In this document: positions 24,071 through 35,289 of the stretch, piece after piece | Layout of the letters: each line of letters starts with the position of its first letter | How positions within the stretch are numbered: position 1 is the stretch's first letter | NCBI GenBank assembly: GCA_903632075.3 | Contig: CAHIKZ030000805.1 | Span: 547,501-611,500 of the forward strand | Reading direction: 5' to 3' | Source of the DNA: Acanthosepion pharaonis | Lineage: Eukaryota > Mollusca > Cephalopoda > Sepiida > Sepiidae | DNA length: 64,000 bases | Position numbers and translations under genes: made by a program | The notes under the pieces: generated by a model | The model's database searches: none | Told to the model about the DNA's origin: nothing | What the model saw: only the letters and a program-made list of their open reading frames with translations

Positions 24071-25984
24071 GTTTATAAGAATATCCAAAAGAGTATACAT
24101 TAATTTAGTATCTAATCTGTTCTATGAAACATTTAAATATTTTTTAATACTTGTTTTTGTTAATATTTCTGCTTGTAATAAATGTTAATTACCATGATCT
24201 TACTGTCATTATAATTTAAAATTTCACAAAAGTACTTCAGATTTTAGTCCCAATGCAACATTTGGTTTGGATGATCAGTGGTTAGAGATTCCTTAGAAGT
24301 CCCTGTTTTGTTACTGAAAGGAGAATGTCCAGAATAAGGTTTTGGCAAAATTTAGCTGTAGAATTTTAAAAGCTTTCTTGTTCTTGTCAAATAACTTTTA
24401 CCAGTTATGGATAAAGATTGCAAATAGTAAGAGAGATTATGTTTGAGTATTTTAGTCTGTTGCTGGGTAAGTAGATTGTATTATTTGATAGATGCAAAAG
24501 ATCTCTGTAATAATGAATAATGTTCATATTCTGCTTTATATTATTGCATTTTCTCTGGTTTTTGAATAGCCCATCTCTTGTAAAAATGCATATTTTTATT
24601 AAGTCCATCATGGATAACTTAAGAAAAAAAAGCCATAGAGAAGATTAACTGTGAACTCCACTTAACTCCACTTATTACTTGTTGCCATTCATAAGAATAA
24701 CTTGAATTATTACAATTGAGGAAAACCTGTGAATGTACAAATGAACTTCAAATTGTGTTAAAATGTGTTTGATAGACATATTTCTTTCAATTTTCAATTT
24801 TACAGATTGCATTCTGCTATAGAAATAATGTCTTTAACAAAAATTATCTATAAAAGAAGCATAAATAGTAGTAAGAAACAAGTTTACCAATTACTGAATA
24901 TTTTGATTTCTTTTTTTTTTAATTTCTCTTTTCTTTTTCTTTTTCTTTTTTTAGGGATTTTGTGAAACATTCCCTTAGGACTGAACATTATGGGTTTTAT
25001 AAAAAATATAAATTAATTTTATCCTATAGATAAAAATTTACCTTCTAAAAATCCAAACATTTTTTTCTAATAAGATGATTTGCTAGTCTTAACCAAACAT
25101 AATTTGTTTCATTTTTGTAGGGTTTATTCCCCCTACTCTTTTTTTGTTTGTTTCTTTAAAGGATTATTCAAAATAAACATGGGTTTATTAGATAGACATA
25201 TTTTTGTGACAGTTTCTTTCCTGCCTTGCAATATTTTCCCTTTTTATGTTGTCTGATGTCATAGTTTTTCATATTGTTATAAATACATTTGTTTAAAAGT
25301 CATATAAACTTCAGAAATTAATTTATTACTGTTAATTATTGGCAGTGCTGAATAAAAAATGCTTATTAACAACCTATATGAGATGCTACCTAAAAGTTCA
25401 GGGAATGCAAACAAATGAAGAAAGGATTTCAACACCTCTTCAAAGTGCTACTTCAGTAGAAACTAAATGTTAGAGTATCACTCACAATGGATATCATCAA
25501 AATCCATACTACAGTTTGAATGTATTGTTCAAATTCCTCTTTTGGATAGCACATTATAGTTTTTATAGATGTTTCATACATTCTTGTGTTTGAACTCTTG
25601 TTGGTTTAATGTTAGAATAATGTGTTAACTTCTATTGAATTATTTAATTGAAACTCTAATGTTCAACTTTTAAAAAGAAATAAGTAATAATCCTCTGTAT
25701 CATTTATTAAAAACAGGTTAAACCTTGTATGCACCTGTCTATTTTCTTTTACATAAAGGGACCATGGAATAATTTTTTTAACAATTTTAGACAACAATTT
25801 TTTTAGTGAAGAAAGTTTTACAAAACTTATTGCAAATAAAATCATAGTTAATGCCTTAACAATCATATTAGGCCTTTTATAAATAAAATGCATCATATAA
25901 AAAGTAGAAATATACTGATATTGAAAAGAATATCACTTTGTTAATAAACTACTAACAACAAAACTGACTACTAGGATTGTTTTT

Positions 25985-26385
25985 CTTAAGTGTAAATGCA
26001 TGCTTCAGACACCTTTTTGGAATCTCCTGTAGAGAACACAAGACAAATGACTTTGTACAGGGCCAAGTAACACAAATTACATGCCCCCAGGAACCCCTCT
26101 TAGCAACAAAGAGGAAAATGCTGTTGTGGTTTGGACATGTCATACACTACAATACTCTACCCAAGATGGTCCTTCAAGGCACCTTGGAAGGGCGTAGACA
26201 TAAGGAGAGGCAGTCCAAAAGCTGAATGGACAACATCAAAGAATGGACCAGGATGGACACTGCAACACTGCTTTGTGAGACAGAAAAGGGTTCTTGTTGA
26301 TGGCGTGCTGGCTGCACCATCATTTCTCATGTCTCCTCTACAATTGGCTCAGTCATTAGAAAAGATGAAGAAATACATGTTATAA
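25985..26385 (+). mobile_element. LINE remnant, C-terminal RT ORF fragment
   Basis: The frame begins near 25989 with CFRHLFGISCREHKTND, then PQEPLLATKRKMLLWFGHVI, HYNTLPKMVLQGTLEGRR and, past a stop, MDNIKEWTRMDTATLL. This is the widespread LINE ending (QEPLLATxKRRKLxWFGHVxRHDxLxKTxLQGTLEGxRRRGRxxKxWxDNIKEWT). It has at least one in-frame stop and a shift. A tract resembling mariner-like termini begins immediately downstream at 26414. Confidence 0.82.
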
Positions 26386-26413
26386 AATTTTTGTTATGAA
26401 TTCTAATTATAAT

Positions 26414-26548
26414 AGGGTGCTGAAAACTTCTCACTTCTCAGTCTGTTTCCCAAAATTAGAGTAAATATTCTATTTTTTTTTTTTTTTTTGCTGTAGAGGG
26501 TGATCATTTTCGTTGGGTCAAGAACTTTTCAAAACTTCCTCATACACA
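26414..26548. repeat. Short mariner-like TIR repeat, copy 1
   Basis: Left end AGGGTGCTGAAAACTTCTCA, right end TCAAGAACTTTTC. It belongs to a set of four degenerate 90-135 bp sequences in this window with ends like GAGGGTGCTGAAAAGTTC and its reverse complement. It contains a 16-19 base poly-T. Confidence 0.45.
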
Positions 26549-27199
26549 AATGATAATTTTATTTTGTTGTTAAAATTATCAAAAGATTTCACTGTCTTTT
26601 TACAAGTTGAAGTAATGTTAGATTTAATAAATGAACTTTGTTTTATTAAACATGGGATAATCTTTTTTTTATTAATATGAGATAATCTTTTGCACATTAC
26701 AAAGATTGGTTCATGTTAAATCTGATTAGGAATAAAAAATGGAAAGAGCAGTTGAGCATTTGCTCTAGTAATTGTTTGAACTGAAATATTTTTTTTATTC
26801 TTACAATTGGAGAGATTTATTAGAGCGCACAACACAACACATTTCCTTTATTCTTCTAGATTTGCAAAGATAGTAAAGTTTGTTTTTAAGGATAGGAAAT
26901 CTGTACAACAGAAAAAAAAACAACCAATACTGCAGGGCAAAAACATTTTATAATTATTATGTCAGTATTACAACTGGTATGGGGTTTTATTACCATTTCT
27001 TTTTTTTCTTTTATTTAGATATTTAACCTTTAAATAGTAATGTAAGTAAATAATGTCTGGCCACTCGTATCAGTTAGAGAAGCTAACCAATCCCTATTGC
27101 AGACACCTGTTCAGGAACATTTGAGTTTGTTCAACACTCACAGAGCCTGCCTGTGGTTTATACTGCAACTATGCTAAGTGGACCTTAGTTACAGTTTGT

Positions 27200-27540
27200 G
27201 GGAGATAGCACATTATCTTGCATGATCGACAGTCTGAACAAGGCCAATATGCTCAAACCCTTGGTTACAATGACTTGCAACAATGCTAGATCAACCATTG
27301 ATGACTCCCAAATAGTTCCATCTACCCAATTTCACTCACAAGGCTTGGATCAACCCATGGTTTGTTTTCAGGCACTTTCCAAATGTGCTGCACTCTGACA
27401 TCACTACTACAGGCTGATGACATAAAGATGTCACCTTCCTGACAAATCGACTATGATTATATTCGAACTAGGGTGTCATCATCAGAAAGCAAACATCCTG
27501 ATGACTCACCCATGTGCCTATTCATTTAAATAATATCAAC
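27200..27540 (-). repeat. Cephalopod-type SINE remnant
   Basis: Contains CACAAGGCTTGGATCAACCC at about 27338, then a GCACTTTCCAAATGTGCTGC-like block. After about 60 bases there is a TTCGAACTAGGG segment (box B-like on the opposite strand) and GAAAGCAAACATCCTGATGA. I recall a common cephalopod SINE with the order TTGCCCAAGGTGC, GGGACTGAACCC, GGAAGCAAGCTTCTTACCAC. The match is partial and made by eye. The 5' half of the interval (27.05-27.3 kb) is of unknown origin. Confidence 0.5.
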
Positions 27541-28402
27541 ATAGAACATAATAGAATTACAAAACATTAGCACTGCCAAATAATTGCCTGGTCAAGTGTC
27601 TAGGGATGATGAGTATAAATTTCATGATATCTATTAACATATTTGTGCATTTATATAGTTCAAAAGAGTTTCAGAATGTCATAATATGATCAAAACGTGA
27701 TTTATACTCACTTCTCATATATTAATATCTTGAAATGAGTTTCATTCCAAACTTTTTTTCTATTTGTTTCCTTTATCATCTAGTTAAGTTTTCTCCAATT
27801 ATATACATGGAATCTCTAAATTAACACTAACATTTGCTATTAAAATTTCTGGAAAATTTTTTGTGTTTATTTTTGTTATTGTCTGCTCTGTAAACTTCAA
27901 AATGTGATTAATTCTGTTTTTTTACCAGTTTTGGAAGAAATAATTACAAGAAAAAAATGATTGTTTCACTAGTTGTATTATTTATACTGTAGTTAATAAT
28001 TAAATCTACTGAAGACTGTTTCTACATCTATAATTACAGTATTTTGAGCAAGTAGTTACCTTTTTTCAGATTTCTCTTTAAAGCTTGGCACATGTGATCA
28101 TAAAGAATTCTCAATGTTTAAGAATGAACATTCATGAATAAAGAGAATTTAAATTTGGAAAACCAGTTTTTACACAAAACCCATGCATCACTTCATGGGA
28201 CACTTAATTTTTTTTCTGATCAGTTCTCTTATCTGTCTTGTCATAAATTTTAAAATCACCTATGTATCATTTTGAATAAATAACCTGTTGTCCTTAAGAA
28301 GCATTAGCTTTTTATTCATCTATTCACATTTTGTGTTGTAGTTAACCTAAATAATATTGCATAAGAAATTAACCTAATTTAAACTTTTGTTTTTTTTTTT
28401 AG

Positions 28403-28559
28403 GTTGAAGCTGCCTGCTCTCCAATGCAGCCTGAAGTGCATGATATTGGGATAGACACCTGTAGTGTTGGAGTTATTACAGAACCAGAGTGCCTTGGGCC
28501 TTGTGAACCAGGGACCAGTGTTACACTTGAAGGCATAGTGTGGCATGAAACAGAAAATG
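28403..28559 (+). CDS. ZNF609: ZNF608/ZNF609-family protein, internal coding exon A (partial gene)
   Basis: Internal exon of a ZNF608/ZNF609-type nuclear regulatory protein (scribbler/brakeless in Drosophila). The frame starts with GTT directly after a long polypyrimidine tract and AG at 28401-28402. It encodes 52 codons plus one base and ends before GTGAGA at 28560. The diagnostic stretch is TEPECLGPCEPGTSV followed by EGIVWHETENG, a segment I recall as strongly conserved in vertebrate ZNF609. The reading frame would run on past the donor to a stop near 28678, but the conserved match stops exactly at the splice site. The exon begins in phase 0 and ends in phase 1. The family lacks well-known enzymatic activity; its members act in transcriptional control. 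The zinc finger is encoded further downstream and is not in the window. Exon identity is secure; orthology to ZNF608 versus ZNF609 is not resolved, as invertebrates usually have one copy. Confidence 0.93.
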
Positions 28560-29227
28560 GTGAGAATTCTACACACTTATGCAAAAACAGTCTTTATTAT
28601 TCAATTACATTGCAGCATAATTTAAGAGAAAGAAAAAAGAAAATAATTTATAAGAATCCTTGTTTCCAGGAAGACTGAAAAAAAGTAAAAGGTTAGCAAA
28701 ATTTGAACCACAAAGCCATGAAAATCAACTCTGGTCTCTCTTGATTTGTAGTTCAAATCCTGCCGTTCTCTTTGAAACATCAAAAATATCCCTAAATTCT
28801 GTTATTTAAACAAAAGCAAGCATATGGGTAGTGTATACATAATATGCAATAAGTTAAAAATTAGTACAGACATCTGGGGAAAGGGCAAATCTAAGCTCAC
28901 ACATATTTTTATATCATAAACTTTGTAATTTTTAGTAGTTACACCATTCAGATGACAATTTCTGTTTATTAAAAAATAATTTAAAATTATATTTAAGGAA
29001 TAGTGTGATAATAGCTACAGTACTTTCTAAAATTACCATAAAAGATTGTCATTGCATTAATTATTTTTAATATTATGAATAGATGTATATGTAAATTGTC
29101 ATTTAAAATTATCCTACATATTGAGATTTAATTTTCATTTACAGTAAGTAGGTTTCATCACAAGCAATAAAGCAGTTTATCTGATCAGTGAGTTTAAAAT
29201 GATAATCTATAATTTAATCACAATTTG

Positions 29228-29720
29228 CTAACTGTTTAAGCAATAGTTACAATTAGTTACACTGTCTACATTTAGACACTTATCATCATCTTTGTTGTTA
29301 TCACAACATTTTGGCACTTGTGCCCTCTGACCATCATCAGGTATATATTGATCTGGATAACCTACGGTGAATTCCAAATTGAACCCTTTATTTAATTTAC
29401 AAAGGTAGACTGTTCTTCCACTGCCCATGTCTAGGAATATCTCTCATTCTTATTTTTAGTACTGCTCAATTATTGCTTGCTTTGATTTCACTGAGTCCAA
29501 GTACACACTGCCCAACCCAGGGATTGAACTCACAATTACTGTCACCAAATTCATGAACCAATGCTTTAATCTAGCCTATTGAATTCCCTGTAACCTACAG
29601 GGAATCTGATCAATATACACCTGATGAAGGCCAGAGGACACAACAGCCGAAATGTTGTGATACCAATAACAAAAATGAGGACAATAGTCCAAATGTAGAT
29701 AGTATAAATAACTCCTCATC
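29228..29720. mobile_element. Inverted-repeat element with CTGATGA-family arms and a tRNA-like centre
   Basis: The left arm (about 29260-29410, minus strand) and right arm (about 29585-29715, plus strand) share about 120 bp. From inside out: a GATCAATATA segment, ACCTGATGA[AT]GG[CT]CAGAGG, then CACAA..., GTTGTGATA and an AAATGTAGA[CT]AGT segment. Between them, about 29500-29585 on the minus strand looks like a tRNA-type SINE head (GAGTTCAATCCCTGGGTTGG as box B context). Either two copies of a SINE-like retroposon inserted head to head, or this is one element with long terminal inverted repeats. The same inverted pairing occurs at 13.2 kb. Confidence 0.6.
29604..29650 (+). ncRNA. Hammerhead-like core boxes in the CTGATGA-family repeat (best copy)
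   Basis: The order is CTGATGA, A, GGC, a 14-base loop, GCC, GAAA. In a hammerhead these would be the CUGAUGA box, stem II and the GAAA box. A competing hairpin CACAACA/TGTTGTG overlaps the same bases. I could not place stem III or a cleavage site with confidence, so this may be only a look-alike. Confidence 0.25.
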
Positions 29721-29770
29721 CCAGAAATTCAGACAGCAATATTTTTAAACTTTTTATTGAAACAAAACAA

Positions 29771-30329
29771 GTATATACTCATGTAATGCGCGATCATGAC
29801 ATTTTCACTTGTAAAAAAATGATTTTATCATGTATCTCGTGTATCTTGCAAGTTCCTTTTTTGAGAGACTAAATTACAATAGACTAACCTCTTTTCCTCT
29901 ATCTCTTTATCCTATCTTCTAGTTAAATAAGTTAAAAAAGTAAGAGAATGCTAAAAGTATCGTTAGTAACACTATACTCATTGCGGAAATGCATACAGCC
30001 ATAAGCAACTGAACGAGAAACAGCTAAACATCTTATTAACGTAAACAATAGAAAAGATGCATATTCGCTATGTTTGTATTTTATAATACGATACTAATAT
30101 GTAAATATTACATGCATTATTATTGGATACAGTTAAGTAAAACATCAGTTTTATCAAAATCATGTTTATTTTAAATATAGCTGTACTTTTTGACTACAGT
30201 AAATGGATATAGAGTTTGGTCAACGGTGTAGCCAGGGCCAGCAGTGCATACACTAATTTTACATTTTGTGTATGACGTGACCTCCTTAAAATTAGCTTCA
30301 AAAGTCACATGATACTCAACTATATACGG
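29771..30329. mobile_element. Candidate DNA transposon with TATATAC-type imperfect TIRs
   Basis: The left end reads AGTATATACTCATGTAATGC. The reverse complement of the right end reads CCGTATATAGTTGAGTATCA. Both look like degenerate versions of one terminal repeat with GTATATA, a GTA[AT] core and a GCGCGA/GTGAC block. The interior has no coding capacity. The left junction and target duplication are unclear. Confidence 0.35.
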
Positions 30330-30627
30330 TATATTAATATAATATCAGTTTGAAGAAAGATTTTTTTTTCTTGTGCTGAGCAAGATTAAATAATGACTCA
30401 TTCTTTACTGAAAGTATTTGTACAAAATAGCACTAAATTAATAAACAGTATTTAATATCCTATTTATAAGGCTATTTCGCACTTAATATTCTTTTTAGCT
30501 CATTCATTATCAAAATATAAAGTCTTTAGAAAAATAATTCATTACCAATAGGAAACTTGTACCCCAAAGGATTTGTGAATTTTAAGCAGATCTGTACAAT
30601 ATGCATTCACTGTAAAATGTTTGAATA

Positions 30628-31150
30628 CTAGGATGACCTTGAAAGTAATGCCTTCTATTTTATTATGTTGACATACAACAGCAGAGGCAAATGTTCATGC
30701 TGGTGGTAAGGCAGTGGAAGTAGAACCTTCCCTCTACTAGTCCCTCTTTTTTTCCTTTCCTTATTACAGATGAGACTGGCAAAATAGCATCTGACATGAA
30801 AGTGTGTATGAAATATCACTGACTCCTTCCATGCAGAAAAATCATACTTATTGACATTCATCAACACTTTCTGAAATTTATGTTAACCAAACAGTGGATG
30901 TGAGTACTGTTAAGTGGTAGGCAATGCATTTCAGCAGTGGTGACAGCAGTATGTATGACAAGCCACATTCTATACAGCTGTCAACCTAGGAAATTGTTGG
31001 GAAAAAAATGCATAGCCAATGGTGGTGACTGTGGAAATAGGGTATTTTATTGGTGGAAACTTGTTCTATCCAATAGTGTTGTTGTACTCTCAGTATCTAT
31101 TGTAGTTCTCATAGAAATAATTAGGAGGCATTATTTTGTTACATCCCTTG
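30628..31150 (+). mobile_element. Internally deleted mariner (GVQW3/SETMAR-like N-terminus) with TA flanks
   Basis: Terminal regions are inverted: the left contains GAAAGTAATGCCTTCTATTT and the reverse complement of the right contains CAAAATAATGCCTCCTAATT. TA dinucleotides flank it at 30626-30627 and 31151-31152. Inside, about 30850-30950 encodes a fragment NQTVDVSTVKW and FSSGDS. This resembles the helix-turn-helix part of Mos1-like transposases (GDQTVDVSTVRRW...FSSGDS). The catalytic core is missing, so it is a non-autonomous derivative. Confidence 0.72.
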
Positions 31151-31159
31151 TATATTATA

Positions 31160-33400
31160 ACTCTTCCTTGATTTTTTTTTTTTTTTTACTTGCTTTACAA
31201 ATTATTACCATTTAATTATCAATGAAATAAAGGCCAGTCACTCAAAATGATTTAATATTCTGTTCTCTTTTATACCATTTGTCAAGTACTAATTTATTAT
31301 GTAGTCTTTGGCAGTAAAAAAATTGTTGCTGAAAATATTTTAACCTGAAGAATCATGGCAACTCCTCTTTATCTTTTTGAATAAAAAAAGGATGGTTTAG
31401 CTATAATCTTAGATTTCTTAGTTGAACATATAACAATATAGCCAATTTCTGATCAGATTTATCACAAGTCATGCAACCAAGCATACTTTCTCTACCCAAC
31501 AATAATAATGAGACTTGCTATTGTTTTTATTTAAAAAATTGTTATTAAAAATATCTTTTACCAAATAGCTTCATTTTTTTCAAGAAGATTTGCTTTTGTG
31601 AGATTTTTATTCAGATTTCCTAACTATAACCTGGAAAAGAAATTAATGCTGCCAAATACTTTAGAAATGTTTTTCTGTGATATAAACCAAACCAGAGAAA
31701 GATTAAAACAGCATTAGTGCACTGGCCATTATTTCACAAGGATGATTTCTAAAAACTTATTGTGATATTATCAATATTAATTTCTCACAGTTTATATGAG
31801 GAGTGGGGATGACAAAAAATTCTCAGCCTAACCTACTTCTAAATCTGACCAAATGTTTTATCTTTTGAAGGTCGTCATGGTTATGTTGAGAACTTTTCGA
31901 ACCAACAATCATATCTTGATCTAGTTGTAGCTGTTCTGACCAAGATCTAATGAACGTCATATTGCTTTTGCTTTTTATCTCTACCAACCAGTCATCTAAA
32001 AGTTACGATAAAAAGGATTTCTTTAAACATAATGATAACACATTATCAAAATCCCCACACTTCTCTTACCTGAACAATCCTAAGTGTCGAATTCACTTAG
32101 AATGAGTCACAGCATGCCAACTGATGCTTTTCTTTTATTAATCTTGCTATGATCAATTCAAGAGAAAGACATTTAAGATATCGATACTCCAATTTATGAT
32201 ATTTTATACATTTTGAGATGGTTTCATTTTTTTTCTTTTTTTAACTATGTAATATATTTTATTATCTCCCTTGTTCTCTGTGTCTTTTGGCAAAAGTATG
32301 TGGTTCTCTTTAACCTGGAAGTTCAACCTAAAAACAAAAAAATGTTGCTTAGCATAATGAGGTTCATGTAGTTATTGATGTGTCAGTTCTATTGTTCTTG
32401 CTTTTATTGAATTATTCAAAGATTTTAGCTGCTTTTTTTTAACTTGTACCTCTCCTGCACTAAATTTGTATATATTTGCTTATCCTAAGCTTATATTCAT
32501 CTGTATCATTAGATACAGTCCATAAACATCTTGTAAAATGCTTAACAGGTTTATTTTAAAGTATGTAAGATTCACTTAGTGTTACTGCTAGCCTTCTTAG
32601 AATTTGTACAAATAATCTTAGCATAGATTTCTACTGGGACAATATAGCTGAGAATGTGGGGGTAGGGAAATATTTTTTCTTTTTGCTTTACAATATTATA
32701 AAAGATCTTCAATTCACCAGAAATGCATTATGCAGTCAAGCAAAAGCAGATCCATTTTCAAAGTCTGCCTTTCTGAATGCCAATAGTGGCGGTGGCAGCA
32801 GCAGCTGCTTAACAAAATCAGCATTTGGTAAAAATGAATGATTCCTCTTCTTCCTCACATTCTCTTAACTAGCCTCAGAACAACATACTGCTTCCCTCTT
32901 CCCATTCTATGCTTGTTTTTCCCCTCTCTTTTTTTTTTTTTTTTTTTTTTAACTGATATTCAGAAAATGCAAATCTGATTCAGCTCCCACTGAAATAGAC
33001 TCTTACCAGCAGGACAAGTGAATAGGAATTTGACTTTTATCACTTGTCAGTCATCCAGTTTTTAAGTACTTAGTCAACACTTTACAAAATAGATGAAAAG
33101 AATAAAATTAATTCCAAATAAACTCTAGTCAAATTTCAGACCATTTCCAGTTTATTTTCTTTTATTATTATTCAAATTTACTCTACTTATTTGAATTCTC
33201 TCTCATTATTGTTTTTAACCTTATCATATTTCATTAGTAAATTGTTCTGCATATCCAGTTTCATATTTACTGAGGGACACAGTACACAATTACCAGTTTT
33301 CTTGCATTTATAATAGTTTAGCACTTGCAAATTAGGATAGTGCAGTTATAGAATGCAAGGTCTTTTTTTTTCTTTACACTAAATTTTTGGTCTACTTGTA
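31160..33400. other. AT-rich intronic stretch
   Basis: Poly-T at 32930-32950 and a small GC-richer patch at about 32780-32815 with GGCGGTGGCAGCAGCAGC. No splice-flanked exon or transposon domain was recognised apart from the short repeat at 31797. Confidence 0.55.
31797..31905. repeat. Short mariner-like TIR repeat, copy 2
   Basis: Left end about GATGACAAAAAATTCTCAGC, right end TTGAGAACTTTTCG. It resembles copies at 26.41, 50.24 and 52.45 kb and is strongly diverged. Confidence 0.35.
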
Positions 33401-33423
33401 AAGATAAGTAGATCTTTTTTTTT

Positions 33424-33640
33424 CTTTTTTTTTTTTTTAAACTATTTTGAATTCTCATTTTTATTAACAGAAATATCAGTTTTGAAAGAAAAAGTGCAAA
33501 TTTAAAACCTTTAAAAATCTATGCAAATCCAGACATCCTTTTTCTTGGTTTTTCTGTCAATTAACTGCTATTCTTGATATACATGTTTCTATTTGTTCAT
33601 GTGTTTAAGATTAATGTCTCTAGAGAATTAAAATTTAAGC
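33424..33640 (-). repeat. Poly-T-headed dispersed repeat, copy 1
   Basis: After poly-T it reads AAACTATTTTGAATTCTC, TTATTAACAGAAATATCAGT, TTTGAAAGAAAAAGTGCAAA, TCAATTAACTGCT and ATTAATGTCTCTA. The same blocks occur in the same order at 35045-35282. A poly-T start is what a minus-strand poly(A)-tailed retroposon would show; a local duplication is the alternative. Confidence 0.75.
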
Positions 33641-34250
33641 AAAAAAAAAAAAAATTAGTCTCTTCAAATTCACATTGAAGAAAAAAATTAAAACTTGCAC
33701 AGTGGATACTTTACATTCACACTTATTCTGAGTCTTGTAAAATCCACAGTACATACTAAACCTTGACACCTGAAGATATAATTATGGCTTAAGTAACCAC
33801 TATCTTGAACATTTTTATTTAGTCCCAGATTAACTTTTCCATGAGTCATTTTTCCAATTTCTCTCACTTATTCTAACTTTAAATTTTTTTCTCTTTGTCA
33901 AATTTATCTGGCATTTTTGATTTGAACAAATCTCATCTCCTGCACCATTACATCAAGCCACACCTATTTTCCAAACAATTTGATCTAAGATTAAATTGAC
34001 TCTCCTCATCATTTTGTATTGCTATAAAGCATGCCCTGCTTCCCCATCTCACCCCAACACACACAGACACACACCTTTTGTCATTATATCTTGTTAGCAC
34101 AGTATGGGGAAGTGAGCTTGTGACTGGCTTTTGTGCAATGGATGATAGCCCCTGACTACTGCAGGCTGTTAGTACCAGAGCAATACTAATATCAGTAGCA
34201 GCTGCAGTGATAGTGATGATATTAGTAATAATAGTATGAAGTCTGAAATT

Positions 34251-34269
34251 GTGTGTGTGTGTGTGTGTT
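34251..34269. repeat. (GT)n microsatellite
   Basis: About nine GT units in a region with other short trinucleotide runs. Confidence 0.9.
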
Positions 34270-35044
34270 AGCCAGTGTAGCTGCCTGTGATGACCTGTTA
34301 ATGTTTGCTTGCTGGCCTGCTGCTATCTATTGATTCTCTTCCCTTTCTCTGGAACGCTGCCACCACTTTGTCTTCTGTTACAGACAATCTCTGGTAACAC
34401 CTACCAAATAATGATACACAAGATTACTCTTACTTTTATTTCTTGTGTGACCCTCACTCATTCACTCACTCTCTCACCCCTATCCCTCCCTCTTTCTATG
34501 TACAAATTGTGTTTCTTTCTCTTTTAGTTTCTTTATTTTTAGTTTCTATTCAATATTATAAAATGTTTCCTCTTCTGTTATCTTTAGTTGTATTTGACAT
34601 ATAAATGACATCTTTACATTTCCAGCCATATTGTGCTCTTGTAATGTATATTAAAAGCTGCATTTTGTCTTGTTTCATGCACTCTGCTGTTGCCGTTGCT
34701 GCTGCCATATCAATAGCAGGTAATCATTTTGTTTGGTATCTAGCACTGACCCTAAAAGTGCCGCTTGTTGTACTTATCTCCTTCACTCTCTGCTTGCCTG
34801 CCTGCCTGCCTGTCTGTCTGTCTCTCTCAGTCCATATGTCCGTCCATAATTCAATGGCCTATTCAGTCAACACCAAGATTTTCCCACCTATATTTCCAAG
34901 CCCCTACAATTTAAACAATCCACTTGAGTTAAATTGTTAAGATTCTTTTGACTGGTACATCACAGCAATTCAATTTTTGAATGTCAGATTCAAATTGAAA
35001 TGTTGAGATTTTTGCCTAACAAATAATTTAGTAGAAATGAGGGG

Positions 35045-35075
<31 letters not shown>

Positions 35076-35282
35076 ATTTTAAATTTTTATTAACAGAAAT
35101 ATCAGTTTTGAAAGAAAAAAAAGGTGCAAATAGAAAACCTTTTAAAATTTATGCAAATCCAAACATTTTGCTTTCTTAGTTTTTCTATCAATTAACTGCT
35201 CTACTTGATTTACATGTTTCTACTTATTTCTTGTTCATATGTTTAAAGTTCTATTACAAAATTAATGTCTCTAAAAAAAAGC
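35045..35282 (-). repeat. Poly-T-headed dispersed repeat, copy 2
   Basis: Begins with 26 T (35045-35070), then the same ordered blocks as copy 1 with scattered substitutions and small insertions. The copies are in direct orientation about 1.6 kb apart. Confidence 0.75.
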
Positions 35283-35289
35283 ATTGACT

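Larger units (their letters stand above)
1..28402 (+). other. Upstream intron or 5' flank of the ZNF608/609-family gene
   Basis: No earlier exon of the gene was recognised in these bases. Exon A begins in phase 0 behind a clear acceptor, so an upstream exon is expected outside the window. The interval carries most of the large transposon remnants. Between them, 1360-5500, 10.25-13.2, 13.5-17.0, 20.6-22.65, 24.1-25.95 and 27.55-28.4 kb are AT-rich with microsatellites and no supportable gene. Confidence 0.6.

Noticed and set aside
28424..28678. 84-codon plus-strand frame as a stand-alone gene
   Set aside because: It starts at an internal Met of exon A and reads through the GT donor into the intron.
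32656..32841. Gly/Ser-containing frame as an alternative exon
   Set aside because: A short GCAGCAGC-type repeat accounts for it; no convincing acceptor/donor pair or family match.
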